A stretch of DNA of 47,904 nucleotides from Porticoccaceae bacterium. GTDB taxonomy: Bacteria > Pseudomonadota > Gammaproteobacteria > Pseudomonadales > Porticoccaceae. The notes beneath the pieces were generated by a model that was given only the letters and a program-made list of their open reading frames with translations, ran no database searches and was not told the origin of the DNA. Below, in pieces: positions 34,250 through 42,970 of the stretch (the stretch's first letter is position 1; each line of letters begins with the position of its first letter). The position numbers and the translations under genes were made by a program. The stretch is from the NCBI GenBank assembly GCA_023228865.1, contig JALOAH010000023.1, positions 1 through 47,904 of the forward strand, read 5' to 3'.

Positions 34250-35263
34250 TCAACAGTCATCAAACTCTGAACCAATATCGGCGCGCAGCAGTCCCCGATA
34301 GGCTCTGGCGGCGTTACTCTCACCCTGAATAACCTGGTAAACCTCGCGGACAATTGGCATATCCACTTTATGGACATCCGCCAACTGTATCACCACGGGG
34401 GCACTTTTCACCCCTTCGGCAACCATATGCATATCATCAATAATTTCGCGAATGGTTTTGCCCTGGCCAAGCTGAAAGCCCACATGGCGGTTGCGACTTT
34501 TTTCACTGGTGCAGGTGGCAACAAGATCCCCTATGCCGGCAAGGCCAGCAAAGGTTTGTGCCTGAGCACCCATGGCAACCCCTAGCTGAGTGATTTCCGC
34601 CAAACCTCTGCTGATCAGTGCCGAGCGTGTATTTTCACCGGCACCAAGACCGTCTCCCATGCCAGTGGCAATAGCAATGACATTTTTGAGAACGCCGCCC
34701 AGTTCGCAACCAATAACATCCTTGTTGGTGTAGACACGGAACAAGCCGCTGTGAAAAACCCGTTGTAGCGCCTGGGTTATGACGGGATCTTCCATGGCCA
34801 GGACACTGGCGGCAGCGTAGCCTGCCATTACTTCACGCGCCAGGTTGGGACCGCTGAGCACCCCTGCGGGGTGACCGGGCAGTATTTCGTTGATAATTTC
34901 CGTCATCCGCTTGTGGGTGGTCATTTCCAGACCCTTGGTCAAACTGATCACTGGCACCCAGGGACGAATATGTTCTTTCACCGTTTGCAGAACGCTGCGA
35001 AACGACTGGGAGGGAATACCCATCACCACCACATCGGAGTGGGAAACCACCTCGGCAATATCTGTAGTCGCCACCAGGCGATGGTGGAGTTTGGCGCAGG
35101 GAAGAAATTTTTCATTGGTATGGCAGCGGTTGATTTCTTCAACAATGGTCGCATCCCTTGCCCACAACGTTGTCGGCGCATTGCGCGACACCAGGGACGC
35201 CACTGTGGTACCCCAACTGCCGCCACCGAGAACGCCCACCTTAAGTTTCGTGTTATTGCCCAT
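34250..35263 (-). CDS. gpsA: NAD(P)-dependent glycerol-3-phosphate dehydrogenase
   Basis: The 337-residue cytosolic enzyme makes sn-glycerol 3-phosphate for phospholipid synthesis. The N-terminal Rossmann motif is GVLGGGSWGTTVA (10-22). SGPNLAREV (about 137-145) and CELGGVLKNVIAIATGM (about 185-201), with the catalytic Lys, are the family signatures, followed by GLAGIGDLVATC. The length is normal. It is a housekeeping gene standing alone in reverse orientation, unrelated to the catabolic neighbours. Its upstream region carries copy 1 of the REP/MITE-like repeat. Confidence 0.96.
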   Translation of the reverse strand: MGNNTKLKVGVLGGGSWGTTVASLVSRNAPTTLWARDATIVEEINRCHTNEKFLPCAKLHHRLVATTDIAEVVSHSDVVVMGIPSQSFRSVLQTVKEHIRPWVPVISLTKGLEMTTHKRMTEIINEILPGHPAGVLSGPNLAREVMAGYAAASVLAMEDPVITQALQRVFHSGLFRVYTNKDVIGCELGGVLKNVIAIATGMGDGLGAGENTRSALISRGLAEITQLGVAMGAQAQTFAGLAGIGDLVATCTSEKSRNRHVGFQLGQGKTIREIIDDMHMVAEGVKSAPVVIQLADVHKVDMPIVREVYQVIQGESNAARAYRGLLRADIGSEFDDC

Positions 35264-35296
35264 TTAGGAACTTACCTTTTCAATGGAGGAAATTAT

Positions 35297-35412
35297 TAAG
35301 GAAACTCTGATTAATTCTGTTTTCGTCACTCCCGCATAGGTAGGAGTCCAGAAAAATCAATGGATTATAGATTCCCGCTTGCGCGGGAATGACATTAATC
35401 AGAGCTTCCTTA
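35297..35412 (+). repeat. REP/MITE-like element, copy 1
   Basis: This 116-bp element is bounded by AAGGAAACTCTGATTAAT and ATTAATCAGAGCTTCCTTA. Inside are two small hairpins, CTCCCGC..GTAGGAG and ATTCCCGCTTGCGCGGGAAT. The same element occurs inverted at 44290-44407, and in a shortened form at 46125-46196. Confidence 0.92.
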
Positions 35413-35496
35413 AATTGATAGACTACATCTCTAAATTTAAAGAAGCCAGATCGCTGTTATCACTATAGACAAAAATCTAGTCAAAGCAGTCATTAT

Positions 35497-35520
35497 CCTT
35501 TACACCTTTACACCTTTACA
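35497..35520. repeat. Three tandem copies of CCTTTACA
   Basis: Three exact 8-bp units stand in a row, followed by a partial CCTT. The array sits between the REP/MITE copy and the receptor terminator. Confidence 0.9.
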
Positions 35521-35593
35521 CCTTGACTCCCCCGGCATTTCCTCACTGTGGAATCACCAGTGGATAAGCAAGCCAATTAATTGATGTTAACGC

Positions 35594-35632
35594 CCAAAAA
35601 AGAACAGAGGTCAAAATGACCCCTGTTCTTTA
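35594..35632 (-). terminator. Intrinsic terminator of the TonB-dependent receptor gene
   Basis: On the minus strand AAAGAACAG and CTGTTCTTT form the outer stem, with an inner GGTCA/TGACC stem and an AAA/TTT loop, followed by TTTTTT. It begins about 43 nt after the receptor stop codon. Confidence 0.85.
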
Positions 35633-35674
35633 CTGCAATTACAGCGCTGAAAGTATCAGCTATCCGTCTGCCAG

Positions 35675-38092
35675 CTAGTATTGATAACCGACGGTAATGC
35701 CATAGGTGCGAGGCCTTCCAGCCACACGGGCAGCACCTTCCGAGGAGGCAATCACAGAGTTGTAGTAGTACTCATCGGTGATATTTTTGCCCCACAGCAT
35801 CACTCTCCAGCGGGTATCATCAGACTCATAACCAATGCGAGCGCCTACTGTGGCGTAGCTTTCGATGGTGAAGTAGTTCTCGGTTATGGACTTGTGGAAA
35901 CCGCCGTTAATGTTCCCTGGGAATGACGGGTGGGTGTATATGGACAAATCATCGGCGTCAAAGGCACCGTCGGAATCTGTCTGACCAACGACATTAATAC
36001 CCATGAACAGAGTGCCACCCTGTTGCAGGGGTGTTCTGTAGTCCAGATCCAGGCTGTAGGCGAGTTCCGGGGTATAGGGGAGCTCATTGCCCGACAAATC
36101 CCTCACTTCACCATAAACATCAAACCCTGTGTATTCATCAATTTCTGAATCTAGGTAGGTAAGAGCAGCCGTCAGTGTCAACTTATCCGTCAACTGGGCA
36201 ACGATGTCTGTTTCCGCGCCGAAGATGGTAGACTCGGGAACATTCACCAGACGATCCAGGGGTCCGAAGAGCGCAATTTCAATTTTGCCCCGCTCCTGTT
36301 TGTCTTCGTAGTCATAATAGAAGACAGCACCATTCCACTGGACGCGGCCTTCAGCCATTGACTGTTTGAAGCCTATTTCATAGGCAAGCACAGACTCTTC
36401 AGTCACCGGCAGCAGCTGATTGAAATCGTTAGCAGCCAGTGTTGGATAACTGCCCGCCTTATAGCCCTGAGAAATATTGGCATAAAGCAGAGTGTCCTCG
36501 TTTAGCTGGTAGTCAATACCGGCGCGCCAGGAAATATTATCTTCAGCAAGCTCGTTGATAAAGGGCGTTCCAGGAACGCCGGCGCCAGGAAAGTTATCAA
36601 GAGTAAAGCAGTCGCCAGGGCCAATGGGGTCAAAAGGTCTTCCCGACAAGCCGCCCAGGAAGTTGAACAGACCGGCCACATTACTGCCTGCGGCCACGCC
36701 ATTTCCTGAAGTGTCTATGGAGCCAGGGGCGTTGAGGGGTGCATAGTTACAGCTGTAGGCATCGATGGTGGTGTCGGTATAACGGGCTCCGAGCTTCAAA
36801 GTGAGCGCTTCATTGAGGTCGTAATCGATATTGCCAAATACTGCGTAGGATTCAATATCCTGCTCGAGGAGAGAGCCGGTTCTTGTGATCCAAAGGGTTT
36901 GTGGGCGATAGGTTGTGTTGTTGCTAAATTCCAGGAGTTGGTCTTCCATGGTGCTGCTGTCTTCGTAATTGGCACCCAAAAGCCAGCGGAGGCTGTCCTG
37001 ATCGCCAGCCAAACGAATCTCGGCAAAGGTGGATTTCGCTTCGCCCTTGTTATGAATAAAGCCCGCGGTAACCAGGTGATGGCCATCGCCATCCTGAACC
37101 TGATCCTGTTCGTAATCGCTGTGGGCGATCAGGCCTGTCAAGGTCATGGTATCGTTTAGCTCAAAATCTCCCCGCAAGGAGAATTGGATAAATTCCTTGT
37201 CACCTGAAGGCCTGTCAATCTAGGACCAGTCCGCGTAGCGGTTATCTCTGGGCGAAAATGGGATTGCCGCCTGGGCAAGAGACTGCCCCGGTGCCTGGTC
37301 AAAGCGTTTCGGGGTCGCGGCAATAAACTGCATCGCCTGAGGGTCAGACTTGTCACGCCAGCCATTGATATTCAGGTTGATTTGCGCGGTATCCGTGGGT
37401 TCAAACAGCATCTGCAGGCGGGCTGCAGTGTAGGATTCTTCGCCGTTTTCGTCATCGCTGGTGACGCTTTTCTGCCAATCGTCGGAATTCACGGTTTGCA
37501 CGGCAAGGCGGCCACTGACGGTGTCAGTCAAACCACCGGTAACAAAACCGTTGGCTTCTATCTTGTTGAAGCGACCGTAGCTGAGATCGCCGCCGTAGCC
37601 CAGTTCCTGGCTGGGTTTGGCAGCAATAAAGTTAACCGCGCCACCGGTGGAGTTTTGCCCAAAGAGTACGCCCTGAGGCCCTTTGAGAACCTCAACTCGT
37701 TCCAAATCGTAGGCGCTGTGAGCCGCCATCACCGGAAATGGTAGGGGAATTTCATCGACATACAGGCTGGTTGCCGGGTATACACCCAGCGAGCTTTCAT
37801 TAAAACCCACGCCCCGCAGGGTGAGAATGGGCGTATTTTGCTGACTGGTCGCAAATACCAGGCCAGGAACCACAGAGGTGATTTCCTCCAGGGATGTCAG
37901 TTTCTGTTCTTGCAATTTGTCACCTGAAACCGCCGCAATGGAAAGCCCAATATCATTGGCGCTTTCGGCTCTTTTCTGTGCAGTTACAATGATTTCCTCA
38001 AGCTGAGCCAGGGCTGATGACGCCACAAAGGCACCAGAGCACACCAGCAAGGCGGCAATCTGAGGTTTCAATTGGAATTGTTGCTTATTCAT
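35675..38092 (-). pseudogene. TonB-dependent outer-membrane receptor interrupted by an in-frame TAG
   Basis: The frame is open over 806 codons from ATG 38092 (GGAG upstream) except for one TAG at 37220-37222. The protein starts with a signal peptide ending near SSALAQ and a TonB box EEIIVTA. It then has the plug domain (LTLRGVGF; RVEVLKGPQGVLFGQNSTGGAVN) and a beta barrel that runs to the typical aromatic end GITVGYQY. The break falls at the start of the barrel (RYADWS, stop, IDRPSGDKEF), and no frameshift accompanies it. The substrate is unknown; iUPAC-type receptors of this class import siderophores, but also large or hydrophobic compounds in catabolic loci. A single sequencing error would explain the break. 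Confidence 0.88.
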
Positions 38093-38408
38093 CGTGTGTC
38101 TCCTGAGTTTATGAGGCTTCTTTCCCCGTATCTTTATAGATGACAGTTAAGTTGTTTGCCAGTTTGCGCTGTTCCCCTAGATAAATGCGAACATTTAATT
38201 GATTTCGTTAGCATGCAAACTGCCCAAAGAATTTAGCACAAGGTTTGAGGGGAGTAAATAACATTCCGTTAAAACAGACAATTTTCCATCTTATTGTTTT
38301 TTCAGTATTTTAATAAAATTCCCCGCCACTCCCTAACAAACAATCAGCTCCTGGCTCGCTGCGCCTTGTTTGCCCGGAGCCGCTGGAAAAGTTGCTGTGG
38401 GAGAGTTA
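38093..38408. other. Intergenic region, 316 bp
   Basis: The region lies upstream of the receptor gene and downstream of the zinc-ribbon gene. It must hold the receptor promoter. It is AT-rich at 38250-38330. No RNA gene, repeat or clear operator was recognised. Confidence 0.5.
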
Positions 38409-38612
38409 TTAATTGGGTGCGGCAAGTTGTCCCGCGCAACGTGGACAAAAAATTTGGCCACGGATTATCTTCCAGCCGGCCTTATGAGCTTTTAGTGCGG
38501 CGGGAAGCGAAGCGGCATCACCCGTTAAGCGCGCATCAATTTCGTCGAGAAATTGCTGGTCGCAGCCTTCGTTTTCACAAATCAGCAGTTGTTGAGGGTT
38601 TGAACCAGGCAA
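38409..38612 (-). CDS. Small zinc-ribbon protein
   Basis: This 67-residue protein has two Cys pairs, CENEGC (12-17) and CPRC (56-59), the spacing of a zinc ribbon, around an acidic-to-basic middle segment and GWKIIRG. The start is TTG 38612, supported by GGAGG 6 nt upstream. Its codons beat those of the overlapping plus-strand frame, which is only a shadow. It could be a small nucleic-acid- or protein-binding factor; no named family is recognised. It is divergent from the BASS transporter gene. Confidence 0.65.
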   Translation of the reverse strand: MPGSNPQQLLICENEGCDQQFLDEIDARLTGDAASLPAALKAHKAGWKIIRGQIFCPRCAGQLAAPN

Positions 38613-38765
38613 TGATGACCTCCAGTGAGTTCACATCTTAGCCAGTGATGACTGCCACAGCAAATAGCCGCCAGTGTCACACAGGGGAAAATCGCCGCTA
38701 TACTGGCGAGCACACAGCGTGCAACACCTGTGGTGTTTTTGCGAGGTATCAATGGTGAATCCAGC

Positions 38766-39686
38766 ATGATTGTTAAACTGTTTCCTCTCTGGGTGATAGC
38801 TGCCGCCCTCGCGGGGCTGTTTTTTCCCCAGGGATTTACGGGTTTGAGCGCTCTGGTGGTTCCCCTGTTGATGGCGGTGATGCTGGCCATGGGGCTAACC
38901 CTGAAACCCAGGGATTTCTACGATCTGCGGGATTACAGATTCGCCGCATTGGCTGGCGTAGCTTTGCAATTTACCGTGATGCCGTTAATGGCTCTGCTCA
39001 TCGCCACTCTCTTTTACTTCAACAGCGCCCTGACCACAGGGCTTGTCCTGGTTGGCAGTGTTGCCGGCGGCACCGCATCCAACGTTATCACTCTGCTCGC
39101 CAGGGGCAATGTCGCTCTGTCGGTGTCGATGACATCAATCTCAACTCTTGCCAGCGTCGTGATGACACCCTTGCTTATGGCCTGGCTGGTGGGTTCGACA
39201 GTGACTGTGCCCGCCGCCGCCATGATTGGCAGTTTATTTCAGATTATTTTACTGCCCGTGAGCCTGGGGGTGGCGCTGAACGTATTTGCCGAAGCCTGGA
39301 TAAAAAAACTCAGACCGGTTCTGCCGGGATTTTCGGTGGTGGCAATCGCTTTGATTATTGCCATTGTGGTGGCGTTGAACGGGGAGCGCATCGGCGCCAT
39401 GGCGCTGTCGATTTTTGCGGCAACCCTGCTTCACAACCTTTCCGGCATGGCGCTGGGTTACTGGGCAGCGGCTCTGCTTCGCTTTGACAGCACCATCTGT
39501 CGCACCATTGCCATTGAGGTGGGGATGCAAAACTCAGGTTTGGCCGCAACGCTGGCACTGAAATTTTTCGGCGCTGCCGCTGCGCTGCCCGGTGCTATTT
39601 TCAGTATCTGGCTGAACATCACCGGAGCGCTTTTTGCCAGCGCCTGTCTCCGTAGGGACGAGAAAAAAGCCCAGGAGTCGCGATAG
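38766..39686 (+). CDS. Bile acid:sodium symporter (BASS/SBF) family transporter
   Basis: The ATG at 38766 gives 306 residues with about nine to ten membrane helices and the family motifs LLMAVMLAMGLTL near 40-52, GSVAGGTASNVITLLA (about 95-110) and IAIEVGMQNSGLAATLA (about 250-266). BASS proteins import organic anions with sodium; in bacteria the substrates include bile acids, pantoate and others. Its place beside the BVMO gene suggests uptake of a carboxylated cyclic compound, but the substrate cannot be read. Confidence 0.87.
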   Translation: MIVKLFPLWVIAAALAGLFFPQGFTGLSALVVPLLMAVMLAMGLTLKPRDFYDLRDYRFAALAGVALQFTVMPLMALLIATLFYFNSALTTGLVLVGSVAGGTASNVITLLARGNVALSVSMTSISTLASVVMTPLLMAWLVGSTVTVPAAAMIGSLFQIILLPVSLGVALNVFAEAWIKKLRPVLPGFSVVAIALIIAIVVALNGERIGAMALSIFAATLLHNLSGMALGYWAAALLRFDSTICRTIAIEVGMQNSGLAATLALKFFGAAAALPGAIFSIWLNITGALFASACLRRDEKKAQESR

Positions 39687-39703
39687 CATGTTCCGCGCCC
39701 CGG

Positions 39704-41359
39704 TTATTTTTTCGCCTGGCTAAAGTTAAAACCTTCATAGCCATTTGCCGCCACCTTGTCGAGCTTGCTGATGTATTTGTCCAATCCTCCGGCATAGGCG
39801 AGAATGCTGTGAGCCTTGCCCGGCACATTGTCGCCCACATACCAGCTTTTCGATTTTTCGAGAATCGTGCCCTTGATACAGTCCTGAACCTTTTGCGTCC
39901 ATTCCTGTTGAGCCTCGGCGCTCGCCTCAACCCGCTCATAGCCATTGGTCTTCATGTACTCGATCAGGGCCGAAATCCATTCAACCTGATATTCGTTTGG
40001 CACCACCACATTGGTCAAAACCGAGGGGCTGCCGGGGCCACCGATAAGGTAGAGATTGGGAAAACCCGCAACCCCAAGCCCCAGATAAGTGGGCGAACCT
40101 GCAGACCAGGCCTCTTTAATGGTTTTGCCGCCAATGCCCTGGATATCGATGACCGTCAGCGCCCCGGTGAGGGCATCAAAACCGGAAGCGCAAATGATCA
40201 TATCCAGTTCAATTTCTTCGTCACCAACGATCAAGCCTTTTTCCGTAAAACGTTGAATGGGGTTGGCCTTCACATCAAAAGCGTTGACATTGTCGCGGTT
40301 AAAGGTTTCCAGATAATTGGTTCCCACGGTAATACGTTTGGTTCCGTAGGCAATATCTGTGGGTGTGAGAATTTTGGCAAGCTCGGGATCTTTGATGGCT
40401 TCAGACACTTTGTTGCGGAGGAAATTGGACACCTCTTCATTGATGTCTGCATTGGTTAACACATCGGCAAACGCCCGCGGAATGGTGGCGCCACCGTGCT
40501 GCCAACGGCGTTCGAGAATTTCCCTGCGTTGCTCGGGCGTGAAGTCGCCGCCAGGGTGATGACGTATTTCGAATAAATCCTCATCCATAAAAACATCGCC
40601 GGAACCGACAATTTCAAAGGTTCGCAGTTTTTGCCGGGTTTCAACTTTGATCTTTTCCCAGGCGCTGTAGTCTTCGTCGGTCAAGGGACGATTGCGCGCG
40701 GGCACATGAAGGTTGGGAGTGCGCACAAACACATTGAGTTGCTTCGCCTGCTGTGCCACCAATGGAATAATCTGCGTGCCCGAAGATCCGGTGCCGATAA
40801 TGCCGACGCGCTTGCCCGTGTAAACCGGCTCCTCATGGGGCCAAAGCGCCGAGTGGTAAATCTCACCCCTGAAGCTTTCCCGGCCGGGAATGTTGGGCCA
40901 GATCGGCGCCGAAATAGGTCCCGCAGAAGAGACAAAATGTCGCGCCCTATAGGTATCGCCATTTTCGGTTGTCAACGTCCAGAGATTGCTGGCCTTGTCA
41001 AAAACCGCTTTCACCAGTCGCGAATTGAAGTGAATATCCTTGCGTAGATCGAGCCGGTCACAGACAAATCGCATATAGCGGCTGATCTCGGGCTGCGCCG
41101 CATATTTCTCACTCCAGCGCCACTCGGCATCTATGATGGGAGAAAACGAATAGCAATAAACCAGGCTTTCAACATCGCAGCGGGCTCCGGGGTAGCGATT
41201 CCAATACCAGGCGCCACCCACATCGGCGCCCGCTTCAAGCGCCAGCACCTTAAGCCCTTTTTCACGCAGGGTGTAGAGCATATGCATACCGCCAAAGCCG
41301 CCGCCCAAAACCAGGGCATCAAGAGTGGTGGAAGACGATGTTGAAACGGTTTCGCTCAT
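39704..41359 (-). CDS. Flavin Baeyer-Villiger monooxygenase (CHMO/PAMO type)
   Basis: The ATG at 41359 (GAGG 9 nt upstream) gives 551 residues. FAD-binding GGGFGG (19-24), the BVMO fingerprint FRGEIYHSALWP (163-174) and NADPH-binding GTGSSG (189-194) are all present, as are the DVGGAWYWNRYPGARCD region cut at 47-62 and ICASGFDALTG. Type I BVMOs turn ketones into esters or lactones with O2 and NADPH. The protein is close to cyclohexanone and phenylacetone monooxygenases in layout. With the alcohol dehydrogenase and acyl-CoA ligase nearby it suggests cleavage of an alicyclic ketone, perhaps of a monoterpene or steroid. Confidence 0.92.
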   Translation of the reverse strand: MSETVSTSSSTTLDALVLGGGFGGMHMLYTLREKGLKVLALEAGADVGGAWYWNRYPGARCDVESLVYCYSFSPIIDAEWRWSEKYAAQPEISRYMRFVCDRLDLRKDIHFNSRLVKAVFDKASNLWTLTTENGDTYRARHFVSSAGPISAPIWPNIPGRESFRGEIYHSALWPHEEPVYTGKRVGIIGTGSSGTQIIPLVAQQAKQLNVFVRTPNLHVPARNRPLTDEDYSAWEKIKVETRQKLRTFEIVGSGDVFMDEDLFEIRHHPGGDFTPEQRREILERRWQHGGATIPRAFADVLTNADINEEVSNFLRNKVSEAIKDPELAKILTPTDIAYGTKRITVGTNYLETFNRDNVNAFDVKANPIQRFTEKGLIVGDEEIELDMIICASGFDALTGALTVIDIQGIGGKTIKEAWSAGSPTYLGLGVAGFPNLYLIGGPGSPSVLTNVVVPNEYQVEWISALIEYMKTNGYERVEASAEAQQEWTQKVQDCIKGTILEKSKSWYVGDNVPGKAHSILAYAGGLDKYISKLDKVAANGYEGFNFSQAKK

Positions 41360-42178
41360 TGTCTGGGACCTCAATATTTTCTTTTTAAAATCCATTGTTC
41401 CGTTTTCCCTTGGCGGCTTTTGTGGCAGAGCATAACCGCTGCTGGCAAATTTCGGCACTGGGGTTGTTGCTCTGGAGTATTACTGATCCATCTGTTGTTG
41501 CCAAGAATGGAAACTGCAAGGTGGCGGGTTGAAAACAGTGAAAACCATCCCTCTGACAATGATTTTTGTAGACTGTGGTGACTGATTTTTAAGGTTTTCA
41601 ACCGCGCTTTTTGCTGCCAATGTTGGTATTTTGCAATAGCCAGCTAGCGCTATCGAGCGGCGAAACTGGAACGGGCTGCGATGATAGAAGCGCTCATTAA
41701 CTGTTGGCTATTAATCGTTCCAGGGTGGCATAAAGTTATAACCATTTGAAAAAATTGATAAAATTATTGCAATTATTGGCAGTTGTTTGCTGCAATGGCC
41801 GCCTGTGATTGCAGCAGGTGGCGACAGGCGCAGAAAGCCAGCGCCTGGCCTTATCAAAAAAGCCAATACCTTTTTCCCCTTCGATGCCGCAAACAAATAC
41901 TGTCTTGAATGGTTATTTTTTTGTAGCTTCAACGCCAAAAAATAATTTGATTTTTCGCCTATTCGAAATATTTCTACATCACATAATAATATTGAATACT
42001 ACCTAAAAAGGCGTATAGCATGGAGTGCGCAGTTACCTACTCCCTCCGTGGCAGACTAGCCCGGCAGCTGTGCCTGTTACCCGAATATCCGCGCCAAAAC
42101 CGGTGATTTGCGCTGTTTTTCAAGCAGGGGCGTCAACCAGCAAGTCCGGGGTTGAGCCGGTGCTGGTGGGATTTTCGG
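41360..42178. other. Intergenic region, 819 bp
   Basis: This is the longest non-coding stretch of the window. Nothing protein-coding is convincing: short frames lack ribosome-binding sites and family features. It includes a 9-bp inverted repeat (41788-41816) and an AT-rich part (41730-41780 and 41930-42010). The promoter of the BVMO gene should lie at the left. A decayed gene cannot be excluded. Confidence 0.5.
41788..41816. repeat. Inverted repeat TGCTGCAAT/ATTGCAGCA
   Basis: Two perfect 9-bp arms (41788-41796 and 41808-41816) are separated by 11 bp. They may be an operator or a hairpin; no gene end is close enough for a terminator. Confidence 0.5.
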
Positions 42179-42628
42179 TTAACCACCGGGAACAACAGCG
42201 GAAGGTTCATTGAGGTGAGCACTCATATCGCCAACCAAAGGGTATCTGATGAGGCGTTTTACAAATCGCCAGCTGCTATCCACATATTCAAAATCGTCAA
42301 AATAATGTCCGGAAAATATCACTTGCAAAGGGAATTCGCTGGTTTGTTGAAGTACGCTGAGGTAAGACTGGCATTTAGCCGTTAGGCCATCTTCGTTGAG
42401 ATTAATATCAATATTGGTAATGACATGTCGAGTCTTTGGCGTGCTGTCTTCATAAAGACGAACGGTGGACATCAACTGGAGAACACCGGGCTTGCCAATC
42501 ATCGCAGGAAAACCTTCAACAATTAGCTGGCCGTGCTCAAATAAAGAAGCGAACCCTTCCAGGTCACCAGTGTCAATGGTAAAAGCATACTGGTTGATAA
42601 GATGCATTATTGATTCTTTTGCGGTCAT
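42179..42628 (-). CDS. SnoaL-like (NTF2-fold) protein
   Basis: The second of two nearby ATGs (42628) is preferred because AAGGGT lies 7 nt before it; this gives 149 residues. The sequence has the NTF2-like pattern: helix with YAFTIDTGDLEGFASLF (about 14-30), a strand with RHVITNIDI (about 68-76), and HYFDDFEYVDSSWRFVKR near 108-125. The fold serves hydratases, isomerases and small dioxygenase subunits, so the reaction is unknown. It stands divergent from the MFS permease and probably belongs to the same catabolic block as the homologue at 47336-47761. Confidence 0.78.
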   Translation of the reverse strand: MTAKESIMHLINQYAFTIDTGDLEGFASLFEHGQLIVEGFPAMIGKPGVLQLMSTVRLYEDSTPKTRHVITNIDINLNEDGLTAKCQSYLSVLQQTSEFPLQVIFSGHYFDDFEYVDSSWRFVKRLIRYPLVGDMSAHLNEPSAVVPGG

Positions 42629-42970
42629 GGCCATACCCTTATGATTATCGCTGTGCTTTCAAGAGGAAAAATTCAAATTAAAGCGCGTTTGCAGTCAGTG
42701 AAAACGCTCCTATCATAGATATTTATTTCCTGTCAGACAACGGAAATTATCAATAAATAAATTTATTTTAATAAAAAATTATAAAAACTTAAAAATATAA
42801 TTTTTATTTATCATGAGGTTAAAATATATTTTAGAATAAAACCCCATTGCTGAGAGAAATAAATGAACTTGTTTCAATCGAAGTTGTGGCGTACCATCCT
42901 GAAAATATTTTATAACCACAACCTCTGCCACAATGTTACGGCAACACAATAACGGGCACGATAAAACCCC
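42629..42970. promoter_or_regulatory. AT-rich divergent promoter region, 342 bp
   Basis: Between the SnoaL-like gene (minus) and the MFS permease (plus) lies a very AT-rich core at about 42745-42842, with long A and T runs and short palindromes such as AATAAATTTATT. It must hold both promoters. Its composition is unlike the rest of the window and is of the kind bound by H-NS-type proteins or acting as UP elements. Confidence 0.55.

Larger units (their letters stand above)
35264..35674. other. Intergenic region with repeats, 411 bp
   Basis: No gene is seen. It contains REP/MITE-like copy 1 (35297-35412), three exact tandem copies of CCTTTACA (35497-35520) and the terminator of the receptor gene (35594-35632). 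The promoter of gpsA probably lies between its ATG and the repeat. Confidence 0.7.

Noticed and set aside
37220..37222. Amber codon as a pyrrolysine or other recoding site
   Set aside because: No pyl genes or recoding signals are visible, and receptors of this family do not use recoding; mutation or error is simpler.
38294..38641. 115-codon plus-strand frame
   Set aside because: Basic, cysteine-scattered and without a ribosome-binding site; the minus-strand zinc-ribbon gene explains the region better.
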